Position numbers and translations under genes: made by a program | The notes under the pieces: generated by a model | Database searches by the model: none | What the model was told of the DNA's origin: nothing | The model's input: the letters and a program-made list of their open reading frames with translations, nothing else | Shown here: piece after piece, positions 12,011 to 24,139 of the stretch | Numbering within the stretch: the first letter of the stretch is position 1 | Layout: every line of letters begins with the position of its first letter | Origin: Ornithodoros turicata | Taxonomy: Eukaryota > Arthropoda > Arachnida > Ixodida > Argasidae | Reading direction: 5' to 3' | Length of the DNA stretch: 64,000 nt | Assembly (NCBI RefSeq): GCF_037126465.1 | Contig: NC_088204.1 | Span: 21,024,804 to 21,088,803, forward strand

Positions 12011-15000
12011 CTACTCTTTGCGGGCGACTTCAACTGCATGATAGACCGACAGCACGGCAGACAAGCGAATAGAGAGCTTGAGCGCTTAGTAAATTCTGTT
12101 GATTTCATTGATGCTTGGTCGCACGTCAACGGGAATGCCTATGAATTCACCTGGGTTGATTCCCGGGGTCGCCACAGCCGATTGGACAGATTTTACGTCT
12201 CGCCAGGGCTGTCGGGTTTCATCACCCGCTGTATGACGCGACCTGCTGGGGATCTCACGGATCATGTTGGTGTTCTATTATCTTTATCTGGCCTGTTAAA
12301 TTTTCGCTCTGGCTCCAGTTTTTGGCGCCTGAACGTGTCTTTGCTCAACGACCCCGAAGTTAAAAACGACGTAAAAAATTGGCTTGCGGATGTTTGTTCG
12401 GTGCCCGATTTCGGGCCTAGTCACTGGGAGGCTCTAAAGCTGGATGCAGCACACCGTTTTCGGCATTGGGGCAGACAGCGAGCGCGTGAACACCGGCAGT
12501 GTAGAGATGCACTCAGGCAGGTGTTAGCTGTGCTTCGCCACCCTGACTCACGCAGTCCTGAATCTGCGTCCGATATCGAGGACGTGCGGAGGCGCCTAGC
12601 CTCTCTGCGAATGCAGTCCTGGCGCAAATTTGTTGCGCAACGCAATGTGGTGCGCTGGTGCCGGGAGGCATATTGCTCCCGTTTGTTGCTCAAGCGCAAT
12701 GTGGCAGAAAATCTGGACTTCGGAATTACTGAGCTCCGGTCAGCTGACGGCTCAATTCTGACTGATCCCGGTGACATTCAGGAAGCAATGCGTGAGCATT
12801 GCGCGGCCCTTTATCGGGAGTCACCTCACGACGAGCCTGTTGTCAGCCGAGAGTGCCCACTGCCGGCGAAACAAATGGAGCATGTTGACTCAGGGCCGCT
12901 CACGCAAAATGTTTTAATATGTTGACGCAAAGTTTTTACGTCTGTCTCCTCAATGGCGAGCGGAAAGTGCCCTGGCATTGATGGCCTCCCAGTTGAGTTT
13001 TACAAGCGCTTCTGGAGTGTGATTGGTTCTTGCATGACTCGGGTTTTTAACATCTGCTTATCCCAGGGGTTGCTATGCCCCAGCATGCAGAATGGTGTTG
13101 TTGTTCTTTTGTGCAAAGACAAGTCTCGAAAACTGGACCCAGATGCTTATCGTCGGATTACTTTACTGACGAGCGATTATAAGATCTTAGCTAAAACTCT
13201 TCTATTGCGCGTTTCACCTCTGTTGGAGAAGGTGTTACATCCTTGCCAAGCATGTTCCGTCCCCGGCAGCTTCTCAGACCTTCATAGAATCGCTCTTCGT
13301 GATGCCATCCACTGGATTAACAGTGGTCATGCCCCCGCTGTGCTGGCGTCATTCGATCAGTCCAAGGCATTCGATCGCGTGCGACACGCATACCTGTTCT
13401 CTCGGCTGAGGGCATATGGGTTCGCCGTTGCTTGGACCACGTATGTGGAAACGTTGTATAGGGGCGCTAGAAGCGTTGTCTCTGTCGCTGGCGGACTGCC
13501 GTCCCCCTTTGATGTAACTTGTGGGGTCCGTCAAGGATGTCCCCTCTCTCCCGCCTTGTACACCATTGCCATCAACCCTCTACTCGAGAGACTGTGCTCG
13601 CTTCCTGTTACATTGCCACTGCCCAATGGATGCCCCCCACCTGTTTTTGCGTTCGCGGATGACATCTCTGTGATCGTTTCTCGCGAGTGTTCCCTAGGGC
13701 CCGTTTTGAAGGCGTTTGAGGACTACGGAGCCGTTTCAGGGGCAAGACTGAATAGGTCAAAAAGTGCAGCACTGTTTTTGAACCACCAGCCTTCCTGCGG
13801 AGCTCCTTTCTGTGTTACAGTGATGCCAGAAGTCAAAATTCTTGGCGTGACTTTTGATTGCACTGGAATATCGACCGTAAATTGGCCACGAGTGTTTAAT
13901 CGTTGCTGTCCTGCGGCAGCTTAAGTTTGTTGATTTGCCCATCACGTTTCGTGCTCATCTGCTACTGGCCTGGTACTACAGTCGCTTGTGGTTTTTAGGA
14001 GTCGTTGCCACGCCGCCACCACTAATCCGTACTGCCATCACGAGGCACGCGTTCTGTTTCCTCTGGTGCGGTTCGGTGGAGTGGGTCGCGAGATCCCGCT
14101 TGCACCGTACACGTGACCAGGGCGGCTTAGCCTTGCCGGTGGTGCTCGACAAGTGCCTTGCACTTCAGTCGCGCGTTTATTTCGAGGCATTGCACACTCC
14201 CGAACACCCAGCGTGCGCATTAGTGCAGTACTCTCTGGGATGTGCTACCAGGTGGTTCGTTGAGAGCCCTAGGTTTCGGCCTAGGTCCGAAGTCCTGCCT
14301 CATCAATACGGTGCTTGTGTTGATGTTGTACGGCGTTTGCGACTCCAGCTTCCGGACGCTGACCTCCAGTTATGGGCTGTCAGCGATTTTTATACAGCTA
14401 TCCGGGAGTTGGAGTCTGGTCCCCTAGTTCCTTCGGTGCCGTCGAAGCTGTCTTGGCGTCGAATCACTGCAGGCTGGCTAGATGCACGCCGCGCCAGTCT
14501 TCAGTGGAAGTTGGCCCACGACGTTCTTCCTCTTCGCGAGCGACTACACCGTTTTCACATCTCTCGCTCTGACGGTTGCCCGTCTTGCGGGATGTGTGAA
14601 ACCTCAGAGCACTGTTTCCGGCGTTGTCGTGTTCCTCTTTTGCTGTGGCGCAGAGTAACCCAGATATTTCAGCTGTCGACTGTCGCCTGGGCCACCGTAC
14701 AGTTCCTGGAACCGTTGCCTGTTCCGCGCGTTCAGCGTAAACAATTGGCTTCATTAATTACCGAGATCAACTTTCAAATTTGGATCCGTCGTTGGCGGCT
14801 GGCTTTCGGTTGTCCAGACTTCGGAGACGCAGCTATATTTCAGGCTGTCAGGGCAGGGCTTCGTAGCCACATTGTCCGTGAGCAAGCACTGTATGGTCTT
14901 GTGGAGTGCTCTCGCCGCTGGCTGACTTCTACTCGTCTTTTCCGCCACGTTCAGGGTGAGTGGCAAATCGTGTTCTAGCCAGCTCGCTAGGACCGTACTG

Positions 15001-15345
15001 CACTCTGCAGCGGCTCTCCCGTGTTTGGATTGTTCGCTTGGTATGGTCAGTACGAAAAGCAAACTCTCCTAGGGAGTGTTGTTATCTAGCTTGTAGGACT
15101 GTAACGTAAAGTTAGTGTCTGTCCAAAGGGGACTACCTCCATAGGTAGCTCTCCTGCTTGATGACAATACACACACTGATGGAGGCTGCTTTTCCTGATC
15201 TTTCTGATGGATCTTTGGCATGGCAGTTCAGTGAGGTGGGCGCAGCACCCGTTCTTCGTTTTTTTGGGTGATGCCGTGTTTTTTTTTTGTTTTTTTTTTG
15301 CAATCATGTGCAGCGTGGATCAATTAAATCCGCAGAAATAAAAAA
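12011..15345 (+). mobile_element. L1/Tx1-like non-LTR retrotransposon, 5'-truncated and decayed
   Basis: The recognisable coding region 12014-14978 is followed by a 3' region of about 360 bases with poly-T runs and an A-rich end containing AATAAA-like sequence near 15340. The part before the end of the endonuclease domain is missing. The 5' boundary is obscured by the hAT-like insertion at 11358-12002. Clade assignment rests on RT motif wording and is tentative. Confidence 0.8.
12014..14978 (+). pseudogene. LINE ORF2: endonuclease end, reverse transcriptase, Cys-rich tail
   Basis: In order: the end of an APE-type endonuclease (AGDFNC near 12028, SRLDRFYVS near 12175, DHVGVLLSL near 12260); a linker rich in Arg; reverse transcriptase beginning at PGIDGLPVEFYKRFW (about 12970), then DAYRRITLL, FDQSKAFDRV, GVRQGCPLSP (about 13525) and the catalytic FADD at 13652-13663; then a C-terminal region with the zinc-knuckle-like CPSCGMCETSEHC near 14578. 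A TGA at 12923-12925 interrupts the frame. A frameshift near 13905 moves the tail (from about 13935) into another frame, so the copy is inactive. Family members make DNA from their own RNA at a nicked target. Confidence 0.88.
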
Positions 15346-15429
15346 AAGCAAAAATCAGAGAAAAGTATAATCAGTGGGGATAATGCTTCATTGTACACGG
15401 ACTCTCCGTTGGTGTTATCACAGAAACAT

Positions 15430-15510
15430 TGGCGCCAAATGGGCTTGCCAATATGGGCAGCCCATATGGGTCCAATATTGGACCCATATTGGCGTGCTGC
15501 TTGGGACGCC
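15430..15510. repeat. short CCAATATTGG repeat member
   Basis: GGGCTTGCCAATATGGGCAG, GTCCAATATTGGACC and the end GGCGTGCTGCTTGGG match the element at 10585-10803, in the opposite orientation at this end. Confidence 0.6.
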
Positions 15511-16130
15511 ATGCTCGGGCCGCGTAACATGAATTTTGGGACATTCACTACACTACAAGATACGGGTTCGGGAGCGTGTGGTGAACGAGAACCACACACA
15601 ACTGGCGTAGCCAGGGGCGCGGTGGGGATTGTGGGTGTTGACCCCCCTGAAATAGTACCTTTTGTATAGTGCATTTGGGAGAGGGACACGAGGGGATATC
15701 TTCCTCTCCCATGTAAAATCCCCATAGACCCCCCCTCCCCCGAAATATTTTTCTGGTATACGGCGCTGCCACGCACATTTTGAATGTAGATCCCAGCAGA
15801 AAAGTTTATATATTTGGGGGGTCCAGTGTGACGATGGTGAAAGATCTTGTAGTTCCTGGCGTCTATATAAACAGAATTTCCGAATAGTTTAAAATTATGA
15901 GCTTTTCAAACTACTTCCACTCTCATAACGCAGACTCACCGGTCAACATAGCCTAGGTGGAACTGTATTTGTCACGTTCAAATATTGTATCTTCTCCCAT
16001 GTCACTGCTGCACACGTACGTGTGTGTTGGCGCACCCAGGATTAGCAGCTATGCTGGTCGATATAGCCAGTGGTTCTTATGCATTTATAGTTGCTCTGTC
16101 AGTCGTCCTCCCCTCTATGCTGGTTGTAAC
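15511..16130. other. no gene recognised; TGGCGTAGCCAGG-type repeat scrap
   Basis: At about 15603 the sequence TGGCGTAGCCAGGGGCGCGG precedes several G- and C-rich runs. Comparable scraps recur near 37510 and 60368. I see no coding sequence up to the 5' LTR. Confidence 0.4.
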
Positions 16131-16131
16131 T

Positions 16132-16334
16132 TGTACCTGGCGCAACAGACAAAAAAGCGACACAGCCAGCCGCAGTGTCGGAGACATCAAGAAGAACTTC
16201 CGGCCCGAAAAAAAAAAATGAGTGTACGGTGTACGCGCTCCGGCAATGAGTCTGTTTTGTCATCGTTTGTAATCTCAGTTAAATAAAAGCATCTGTAAAA
16301 ATGTAACGCTGGTCATCCCAGGGAAACCGCGAAC
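16132..16334 (+). repeat. 5' LTR of the gypsy element
   Basis: It shares long blocks with the 3' LTR: GACAAAAAAGCGACACAGCC, CAGTGTCGGAGACATCAAGA, GCTCCGGCAATGAGTCTG and TTGTAATCTCAGTTAAATAA. The AATAAA inside is the likely polyadenylation signal. The two LTRs differ by several substitutions and small indels, so the insertion is not recent. The first bases of the repeat are uncertain. Confidence 0.8.
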
Positions 16335-16433
16335 ATGGCGCAGCCGACAGGATTGGCGACAGGTCTAAAGTGAGTAAAGTTTCAACGTGCCCATCGAAAT
16401 GCCGACACCCACGAGGCTACAGACGTAAGAAAC

Positions 16434-16902
16434 ATGGCAGAAAACGGCTCGAACGATGATTTCCGCAACGAAATACTGGAAATCAAGGAGCAAATACGTG
16501 CCATCACGGAGGCATTGAGTGCCTTGACGAACGCAACAAATAACGAGCGGAACGCAGCACGATGCTCTGCCGAATAACGAACAACGCAACGACGAATCGG
16601 CACAAGCTTTGGAAACGTCAACCTCCGCATCCCACACGTCAGATTCACTGAACTTAACGGACAATACGGGCATCATCGAAGCTTTAGTGAAAACCTCACA
16701 ACGTCCCTCGCAGCCGTTCCAAGTCCACTCCACGGGTGTCACGTGCGCCGCTATCCCAACCTTCGCTGGCGATGAAAAGGAAAGTCTCAAGGACTGGATC
16801 TTGGAGGTCAAACGAATCGCATCACTGGCGAACTGGACGCCAAACCTGACTACGCTCAACGCAATGACACGTCTTCGTGGCGCAGCCCGTCGTTGGCAAT
16901 GA
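16434..16902 (+). pseudogene. gag remnant
   Basis: An ATG at 16434 opens a coiled-coil-like start (NDDFRNEILEIKEQIRAI) that stops at 16575-16577. The gag sequence resumes in another frame from 16609, including PTFAGDEKESLKDWILEVKR, which is typical of gypsy capsid N-termini, and stops at 16900-16902. The rest of the capsid and any zinc knuckle are absent. Confidence 0.65.
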
Positions 16903-16971
16903 TCGTACGGTTGTCTCATACACGGCTGGCACACGTGGAAGAGCGCGATTACAGAACGCTTTCACCGAAAA

Positions 16972-18401
16972 ATGGCGCTCCAAGCTTTTCTTGATCATCA
17001 AAAGGAGCGAAAGTTGCGACAAAACGAAACCATAGTCCAGTATATATACGCCAAAAACGCCATGCACGACACCGGAGCCAACATATCAGTCGTTGACAGC
17101 AAAGCTTTGCCTCCAAACCCGAATACGACTCCTTGGTCAGCATCGGAACCCATCACGGTTCTGGATCGACAAATCCAACCAAGCGAGTACACCACCATAA
17201 CACTCACGGTTGGCGAAACTCGAGTCACTCTTCCGAAAGTGGTCATCACGGCCTTGCCGTCTCCTATTGATTTACTTCTTGGTTCAGACGGGAGACATGC
17301 AGCCAACGTCGATGTTACCTTCCACCCATCAAATGATGTCACGGTCATCCCACTGACAGACATAAAATCGAGTTCCACAGTATTGCCAAAGTCAGCAGAA
17401 GCACTTATTGCATCGTTCGCCAGACACGGGACCGCCAGAGTCCAGGACACCACCCCATGCTCCATCGTCGCATTACACCCGAAAGCCGAAGATCCCGAAG
17501 CAGATCTTCTACAGGACATTGACGAAGCAGCCAAGATGATGACCCCAGATGCATCTCTACAAGAGCGTAAACAACTACGAGAAATTCTTGCTAAGCATCA
17601 CCAAGCCTTATCGACCAGCCATCATTCCCTAGGCACGTGCCCACACACAGAGCACTCAATCGAACTACGGGATGATATCAGAGTGTCGTCTCGACCGTAT
17701 CGCTGTTCACCTGCAGATCGACAATTCATACAGTATGAAGTCCGCAAGTACTTGTATCAAGGAATCATCAGGAGAAGCAACAGCGAATACGCCGCTCCAA
17801 CAATAGTGGTGGATCAACCACACCATCCTACGACCCCAAGACGAATGGTCTATGACTACCGCAAACTTAATGAAAAGACTATAAAGCCACCTTACCCGAT
17901 GCCTATAATCAAAGATTCTCTGGATGATATCATGAGGACGAGACTCGCTACTTCACAACGATGGACATCAAGACTGCCTTCCTAACAATTCGCATAAAGC
18001 CAGAAGATGTCCACAAGACAGCATTCATAACGCCAGATGGGAAGGACGAGTACCTAAAAATGGCGTTTGGCTTCTGCAAGGCTCTCCAGACTATGCAAAC
18101 AGTCATGCGCAGGGCATTCGAATGACTTCCAAACACAACCACCTACATGGACGACGTGGGACAAGGCTCCAGAACGATACAAGAAGCGCTCGAGATACTA
18201 GAAGCAGCACTCATCAGAGCAGTGCAAAACGGTCTCCGAATCAACATAAAGAAATGCCAGCTCATACGATCCGAAGTGACATTTCTTGGTTACGTAATCA
18301 ACGCCGAAGGACGCACTCCCGACCTCGCGCGCACAGCCGACGTAGACAAATTTAGACCGCACGAAGACTCGAAACGACTCCTCTCGTTCCTTCAGTTCTG
18401 A
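16972..18401 (+). pseudogene. pol remnant: protease and reverse transcriptase
   Basis: Shortly after a residual gag segment the frame enters an aspartic protease at HDTGANISVVDSKAL (active-site Asp-Thr-Gly near 17068). This tight join suggests an internal deletion. The reverse transcriptase follows: KYLYQGIIRRSNSEYAAP near 17755, then a shift near 17945 into the frame with TTMDIKTAFL, then a stop at about 18122, then TYMDDVG (catalytic Tyr-Met-Asp-Asp near 18145-18158). The frame ends at 18399-18401. Confidence 0.8.
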
Positions 18402-18589
18402 AGCTACTATACAAGATTCATAGATTCATAAAGGATTTCTCCGCAATCACACGACCTCTACGAGAAATCCTGCAGAAGGACTCCAAGTTCTGCTGGTCAG
18501 ATGAGTGCCAACAAATTGTTGACAACCTCAAAACAAAGCTGAAAAATCCGCCCACGCTAGCTGCGTTCCAGCTTCAATGCCCGACCACC

Positions 18590-20463
18590 GTGTACGTTGA
18601 CGCATCTCAGGCTGGTCTAGGTGCCATCCTCGCCCAAACACACAGCAAGATAGAAAGAGTCGTCGAATTTGCAAGCAGAGCACTCAACGCTCGAGACTCC
18701 CTCATGCACGCAAATATGCTGGAATGCATGGCCCTCCACTGGGCAGTAACAGAGAAATTCAGCATATACCTCAGGGGCGGAGCAAGATTCACCGTGGTCA
18801 CAGACAGCATGTGTCTCACTTATCTTGTCCAAAACGGCCTCAAAAACCGCAGATTCGCACGCTGGACACTCGACCTCGCGGAATACGACTGCATCATCAG
18901 ACACAGTCCAGGAAAGTCAAATGCAGCAGCTGACGCACTATCCAGATTGCATGAGACTTCGGAGAAGCTCAAAACCTCATAGAGTGCAGAGGACACCATG
19001 TGTCACTTAGTCGTATCCAGCCCTGGATCTTGTCTGGGCGATCACCCGGCCAATGACCCATTTTGTCGATCCGTCATCCCTAAGATCAGCCAGGGTAGAG
19101 GCTATCAGTTGAACAACGGCATCATAGTAAAAACCATCGTCCGTGACAATTTCAGTCGTCAGGTAGTCGTCGTCCCCGAAACACTTCGAGAAACTGTAAT
19201 GAAAGTGTGCCATGACCAAACTGGACACATGGATGTATCAAGAACGAAGGACCAAATACAGAAAAAGTTTTGGTGGTCTCAAATGTCGTCTGAGATCGCA
19301 GAATATGTCCGCAGTTGTGACACCTGCAGACGGATAAACCACAGGACAACTACGAACGAAGGTCTCCTTATTCCAAGAAAAATTCCAGAGGCCCCAATGC
19401 CTTCATCTCTCTCGATCAATTCGGACCCCTGCCTGAGAGAAACGGCAACTCTCACGTTGTGGTGTGTATCGACCATGCCACCAGATATGTAGACGCATCA
19501 GCCGTGCCTTCAACTTCATCGAAGTTTTACATTGACTTTCTGTGCAACCGTTGGATACCTAGGTTCGGCGTTCCTCACGTCGTCATCACCGATCAGGCTC
19601 GAGGACTTGTCAACAAGCATACAGCAGCCGTGAACCGGAGGCTAGGTGTCACCCACGTAACCACACCGCCCTATTGGCCCCAAGCCAACGGTCTGATCGA
19701 ACGCACAGTCCAAACCATGAAGACCGTCATCAGAAAACTCATAGGCTCGCACCGAAACTGGGATGAGACACTGCACGAGGCAACGCTCGCAATCAATGCT
19801 TCAAAGCAAAAGGCGACAAAGAAGTGTCCCTTCTTTTTGGTGCACGGGTATGAACCGACACTTCCGAGCCAACTTAACATTGGAGTCGTGTCACAGCAGC
19901 TCGACGAAGCACAGAGACTCCACGAGCTGGCAGAAGGACGAGTAGAAGCCAAAGAATACCTCGAGAAAAGTCAGACTTATCAGAAGCAAAGGTACAACTC
20001 AGCAAGAAAAGAACCCCACTTCAAGACAGGCGATTCAGTCTACTGCAAAATTGGTGCCCGATCGTCCTCTCTGGACCCGTTCTATGAGGGACCATTCTAC
20101 ATAAAATCTTTCAAGAGCTCGAACACAGTGGAGCTCGAGAGAGTGCAGCCCATAAGAGGCAAAACAAAATTTAGAATCGCTAATATTGAACAACTTCGAC
20201 GCCATTATCCACGCAAGGACGACGTCCAGGAGTTTTGCGACAGCATTATTGGGCGCCTTCTGTCTTCAGAACCCTCCAGCGTTGGCATCACCGAGGGGAC
20301 CGTACCGTTGGACGATGATGACACTCGCGTGTCTCAAGAGCCTCCCGCCAACAACTTCCTCCCAGATGACGACGACTCCATACCAAGTCCCTCTGCAAAC
20401 GGTCGACCAGTACGACAGCGTCGTCCTCAGCACCTTCAGGACTACGACGTGGAAATGATTTGA
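18590..20463 (+). pseudogene. pol remnant: RNase H and integrase
   Basis: RNase H starts at VDASQAGLGAILAQ (about 18597) and includes the downstream Asp-Ser-Met motif. After a stop at 18980-18982, the integrase zinc-binding region is seen (VCHDQTGHMDVSRT and SCDTCRRIN, 19205-19340). After another frameshift the catalytic core follows from 19459, with VCIDHATRYVDAS, VVITDQARG and GLIERTVQTM supplying the Asp, Asp and Glu positions. The C-terminal portion is acidic, and the frame ends just before the 3' LTR. At least two disruptions make it inactive. Confidence 0.8.
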
Positions 20464-20491
20464 GGGCAAATCAAATTTACCCACCCGGCCG

Positions 20492-20697
20492 TGTCTGCGC
20501 CAGCGCAATAGACAAAAAAGCGACACAGCCAGCCGCAGTGTCGGAGACATCAAGAAGAACGTCCGGCGTCCGGCCCGCAAAAAATAATCGGGGTACGCGC
20601 TCCGGCAATGAGTCTGTTTTGTCATCGTTTGTAATCTCAGTTAAATAAAACCATCTGTAATAAAGTAACTCTGGTCACCCCAGGGAAACCGCTAACA
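20492..20697 (+). repeat. 3' LTR of the gypsy element
   Basis: Matches the 5' LTR over most of its length, with small indels such as an extra GTCCGGC near 20570. It ends in GGGAAACCGCTAACA, corresponding to GGGAAACCGCGAACA at the left copy. Confidence 0.8.
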
Positions 20698-21732
20698 TAA
20701 CGTTCGTATATCAGATAACATCGGAGTAGCGTGGCACCGATATGTGACTGCAGTTCACATCGCCACAGATGTGTACATACTATTCAGGCAATCAGTAAAG
20801 TCAGTTGTTGTGCATGCTGGCTGTACCAAGGTCGCTTGTCACAAGAACAACATGTACAGTGATGTTCAAACAGGGAACAAAATGTAATGCCATTTTTCCA
20901 AACGAGGAATTCCACGAATTTAAGGTAACAGAATTGCATTTCAAGAAGTGATTCTGCCCCTGAAAATTTTGAAAAAGTGATTCCCCAGCTGCCACACGGG
21001 AAGGAAAAATTACATGCTTAATGCCTTCAGTCTTAATGTCATTTAATATTTAATGACATTTGTCTGAAAGGCGTCTAATGAGATCGGCACAACTGATTCG
21101 TTGATGCCCACTTTCGCTCCCATTGTCTTCAAAGAGTAACAATTTCATTCTTGCATAAACCCACTTTGTACTGTGCTGCACAAGATTATTTCATAATTTG
21201 AGGTTAGGCTACACACATATTCTTTGATGAAGGAACAGCTGGAGATATTTGAAATTTTCACCAACAAAAGCAAAAGAACGCACAACGGTGCCAAAGGGGC
21301 GTTGCGACATAATGCCGTTTAATGTCATTACAAACTGAAGTGTGGCACAACCTTTGTGGATAATACCATTCGTGACCCTAATGGCATTAGACGACAGTGT
21401 CACTTGTTCTGTGCTTGTGGCACAGGTAACTCTTACTACAACTCAGTTACTATTTTTACAGACTAACTGTAACTAACTTATCCAGTTATGTTTCTGAGTA
21501 ACTCACTCACGACTGCAAATAACCACACTTTTTATTTATCCATAATGTTTATACATAAATGTAATGTATCAAGGATAAGACCAGGACACACTTTGTTATA
21601 AAAAGGTATGCTTCATTGTTAGTTACATATGGTCCCAAACGTCTGTTGTAGGGCACTCGGTCCCTGATGATTGTTGTTTATGGAATATTATGGCATTTTT
21701 GATTAATGCTGCATGTGTTGTGCGAGTATATA
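20698..21732. other. no gene recognised
   Basis: AT-rich sequence with a small palindrome AATGTCATTTAATATTTAAT and repeated ATGCC/ATGTCATT words around 20880-21400. From about 21425 there is a run of GTAACT/AGTTAC words resembling blocks near 24955-25120, 28600-28660 and 29575-29660. Confidence 0.4.
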
Positions 21733-22536
21733 CAGTAAAACCCGCGGATAGCGATATTGCGTATAACGATATCCCTCGTAAAACGATGGTTCATGATTTT
21801 ACCGTCAAAATATACATTGGTTCTATGGGGAAACGACCCACGTATAGCGATGGAGACCGCGATTCCAAGTACTCGTATAACGATGTTGGACGCTGTCCCG
21901 TGCGCGTAACCACGCGGCGATTTTCGCCGCGATTAGATACAGTAGAGTCCCAATGCTACGAATCTCACGGGGTAGCGGAAAAAATTCGTATCATCCGAAA
22001 TTCACATCAAAAGAATTAAACCGAAATAAAAATTGAGGCAAGAAAATAGACAGCGACTGTTCATTTTCCAATACTGTCAGCGAAAGAGGTAGGTGGTAAC
22101 GCTTTTATGTCTCCGTATTTGGCCAACGCTGCTCAAATTCGCGAGATGATTCAAAAGGCCTAGCACGTGCTTTCCACCCGCGAGTCGCGCGACAGTGTTC
22201 TAAAGCGAGCTTCTCCTAAAGCACGCAGGCGTTAGGTGAAGCCGACTTGCGGAATGGTGACGTGTACTGTTGCCAGAAGTTGTCCTACTATGTTGTCTGG
22301 TTCCCTCCACGAGTTCTGATCGCTGTTTTCCCAAGCCACTGCGATGTCACACAGCTTCGCGTTTCCTTTTTTTGTTTTTTTTTTTTTAGCATCTGTTTCT
22401 TTTTCTTTTGCTACAAGCGGGGTGGCGCGCGACTTTTAGGGGACGCGCTATTTAGGTCTGCCCTCGTTTAACGATGTGCCCCATATGACGATGGAATTCG
22501 CGATTACCGTCAATATCGTTATACGCGGGTTTCACT
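21733..22536. mobile_element. pogo/Tigger-like MITE with GCGGATAGCGATAT ends
   Basis: The left end CAGTAAAACCCGCGGATAGC is mirrored by the right end ATCGTTATACGCGGGTTTCAC. The inner terminal sequence on both sides repeats CGATAT/CGTTATAC words. TA precedes the left end, and the right terminal bases have mutated. Within it, at about 21949, sits another CAGTAGAGTCCCAATGCTAC-type MITE end. There is no transposase. Confidence 0.7.
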
Positions 22537-23838
22537 TAGTTTATCCCTGTTGCCTGGCCCCAGGGCCTGGCAATAGTGGATATAGAAAACAATACATTGC
22601 AGAATATCATGAAATAACAGGGGGGCTAAAATACCCATAATGGGAAGGCAATTGAAAGGGTCCAGGGAGAGGCGGTTCCAGTCTCCAGTCCAACATTACT
22701 TCTGGAAAAGCAAAAACACACGGTTATGTTTTGAGAAGTATTGGACGTTTTATCAGTTCTGCGAAAGGGGGCTTTCCCTTTGATGTTCAAATTTCAAAGA
22801 CCGCTATAGGTTGGATGTGTCGCACAAAGGTGACTCTTTTGGGTAATATTTGTTCCTTATTACTCTCTACTAATGTAATTTTCGCTTATAATTGTGAGAA
22901 ATCATTGAGTATGCTGCACTGCACAACGGCAGCTTATCTGAAACAAGTGTTTTTGCCTCAGCGCATTCATGCAGCCCTGCATCAGCAAAACAAAATGAAT
23001 AATAATAGCAATAATATTAATAAATCAAAAACAAAGGCTTTAGAGTTAATCTATGGGTCTGAACAAACAACAATGATGTGTGTGCAGAAGGAAAGTATTA
23101 CGTACTGGATGGTTTAATTTCTAATCGACAAAATGCCCACTCATTTGCTTCGGCTCTCTGCAATTCTGCTTCATGTGGAACACAGAGGAAAATGATGTTC
23201 CATGGCACTAACTGTAGTTTTTCCACAAGGTATTTAGCAGTCAGTATGGTTTTGTATGGTGACAGAAGGTTTGTGCATCACGTCGCATGTGTTCTTTCCA
23301 TGTCCAAGTGCACTGAACAGCCGTTTCCCAACGTGATGGCTTTTCGTAAGCGAACATGCCAAAGGAATTTCTGCTCAGTGTTGATGAATTTCTTATAGTC
23401 CTAATGAAGTAACTGGTCTGCCACATAAGCCATGACTATGTGCGCCAACGTTCGGAGTAATGCAATATGAAGTGAGAAAACAATATCAGATCCCGAAAAG
23501 GTCGTCCTCAACTTTGACCATGCCAAAAACTGGATGGTACTTTTCTCATCTAATATACAGGTTTGACACTGGCAAAAGGATCAAATAGCGACATCTACTT
23601 GCACTGTGTCTTCATTCCTCGAACTCTTGGTGTTTTTTTGTTGCGTCCAATGACCATCACCACGCTGGCACATTTGCTCATTAAGATCAATAAATACCTG
23701 AATGATATCGGTCCCATATACAACCTGTACCTGTATTTCAGACGGTGTTGCAGAACACTTCAAAAACTTATACCAGCTTCATCAGTTCACCGATGAAAAG
23801 AAATTAACTGTCTAGCTTATGACGAGTACCAATGTAGA
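22537..23838. other. no gene recognised
   Basis: Open frames such as 22731-23117 and 23078-23398 have ordinary composition but no motif, and no splice-phase pattern I could extend. A short frame ending near 23806 after a TTTCAG contains DGVAEHFKNLYQLHQF-like sequence. It might be an exon remnant, but this is too weak to call. Confidence 0.35.
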
Positions 23839-24136
23839 GATTCAAGAATGAAACATCATGAAAATGATATTTAGTATACAAGCTTTCATGTAGAAAGTAC
23901 ACCAGTTTGAATGTAGAAACTACACTTCATCAATACTCTCTCCCCTTTCTCTCTCTCTTTTTTTTTTCTTCTTCCAATAGGGACTTTACACCTCCTCGCC
24001 AGAGGTAAGTTATATAATCAAGTTATAAGTTATACAATCAATGTTCACGACATTTGCGTTACTTGATAAAGCGTAGTTTCTACACGAAAGCTTGTCTATT
24101 AAATATTAATTTCATGATGTTTCATTCTTAAATCTT
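23839..24136. mobile_element. small foldback MITE
   Basis: GATTCAAGAATGAAACATCA at the left is mirrored by TGATGTTTCATTCTTAAATC at the right, and further inward CAAGCTTTCATGTAGAAA pairs with TTTCTACACGAAAGCTTG. Length is about 300 bases and there is no coding capacity. Its right end supplies the TCTTTAG that would act as splice acceptor for the candidate exon at 24140. Confidence 0.75.
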
Positions 24137-24139
24137 TAG

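Larger units (their letters stand above)
16132..20697 (+). mobile_element. Ty3/gypsy LTR retrotransposon, decayed
   Basis: Two direct repeats of about 190-200 bases (about 16132-16334 and 20492-20697) bracket gag, protease, reverse transcriptase, RNase H and integrase remnants in that order, which is Ty3/gypsy order. TGGCGCAGCCGACAGG directly after the left LTR looks like a tRNA primer binding site. The copy carries several frameshifts and stops and an apparent deletion joining gag to protease. I see no envelope gene. The bases flanking the LTRs (TAACT left, TAACG right) may be a decayed target duplication, but the exact LTR starts are uncertain. Confidence 0.88.
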
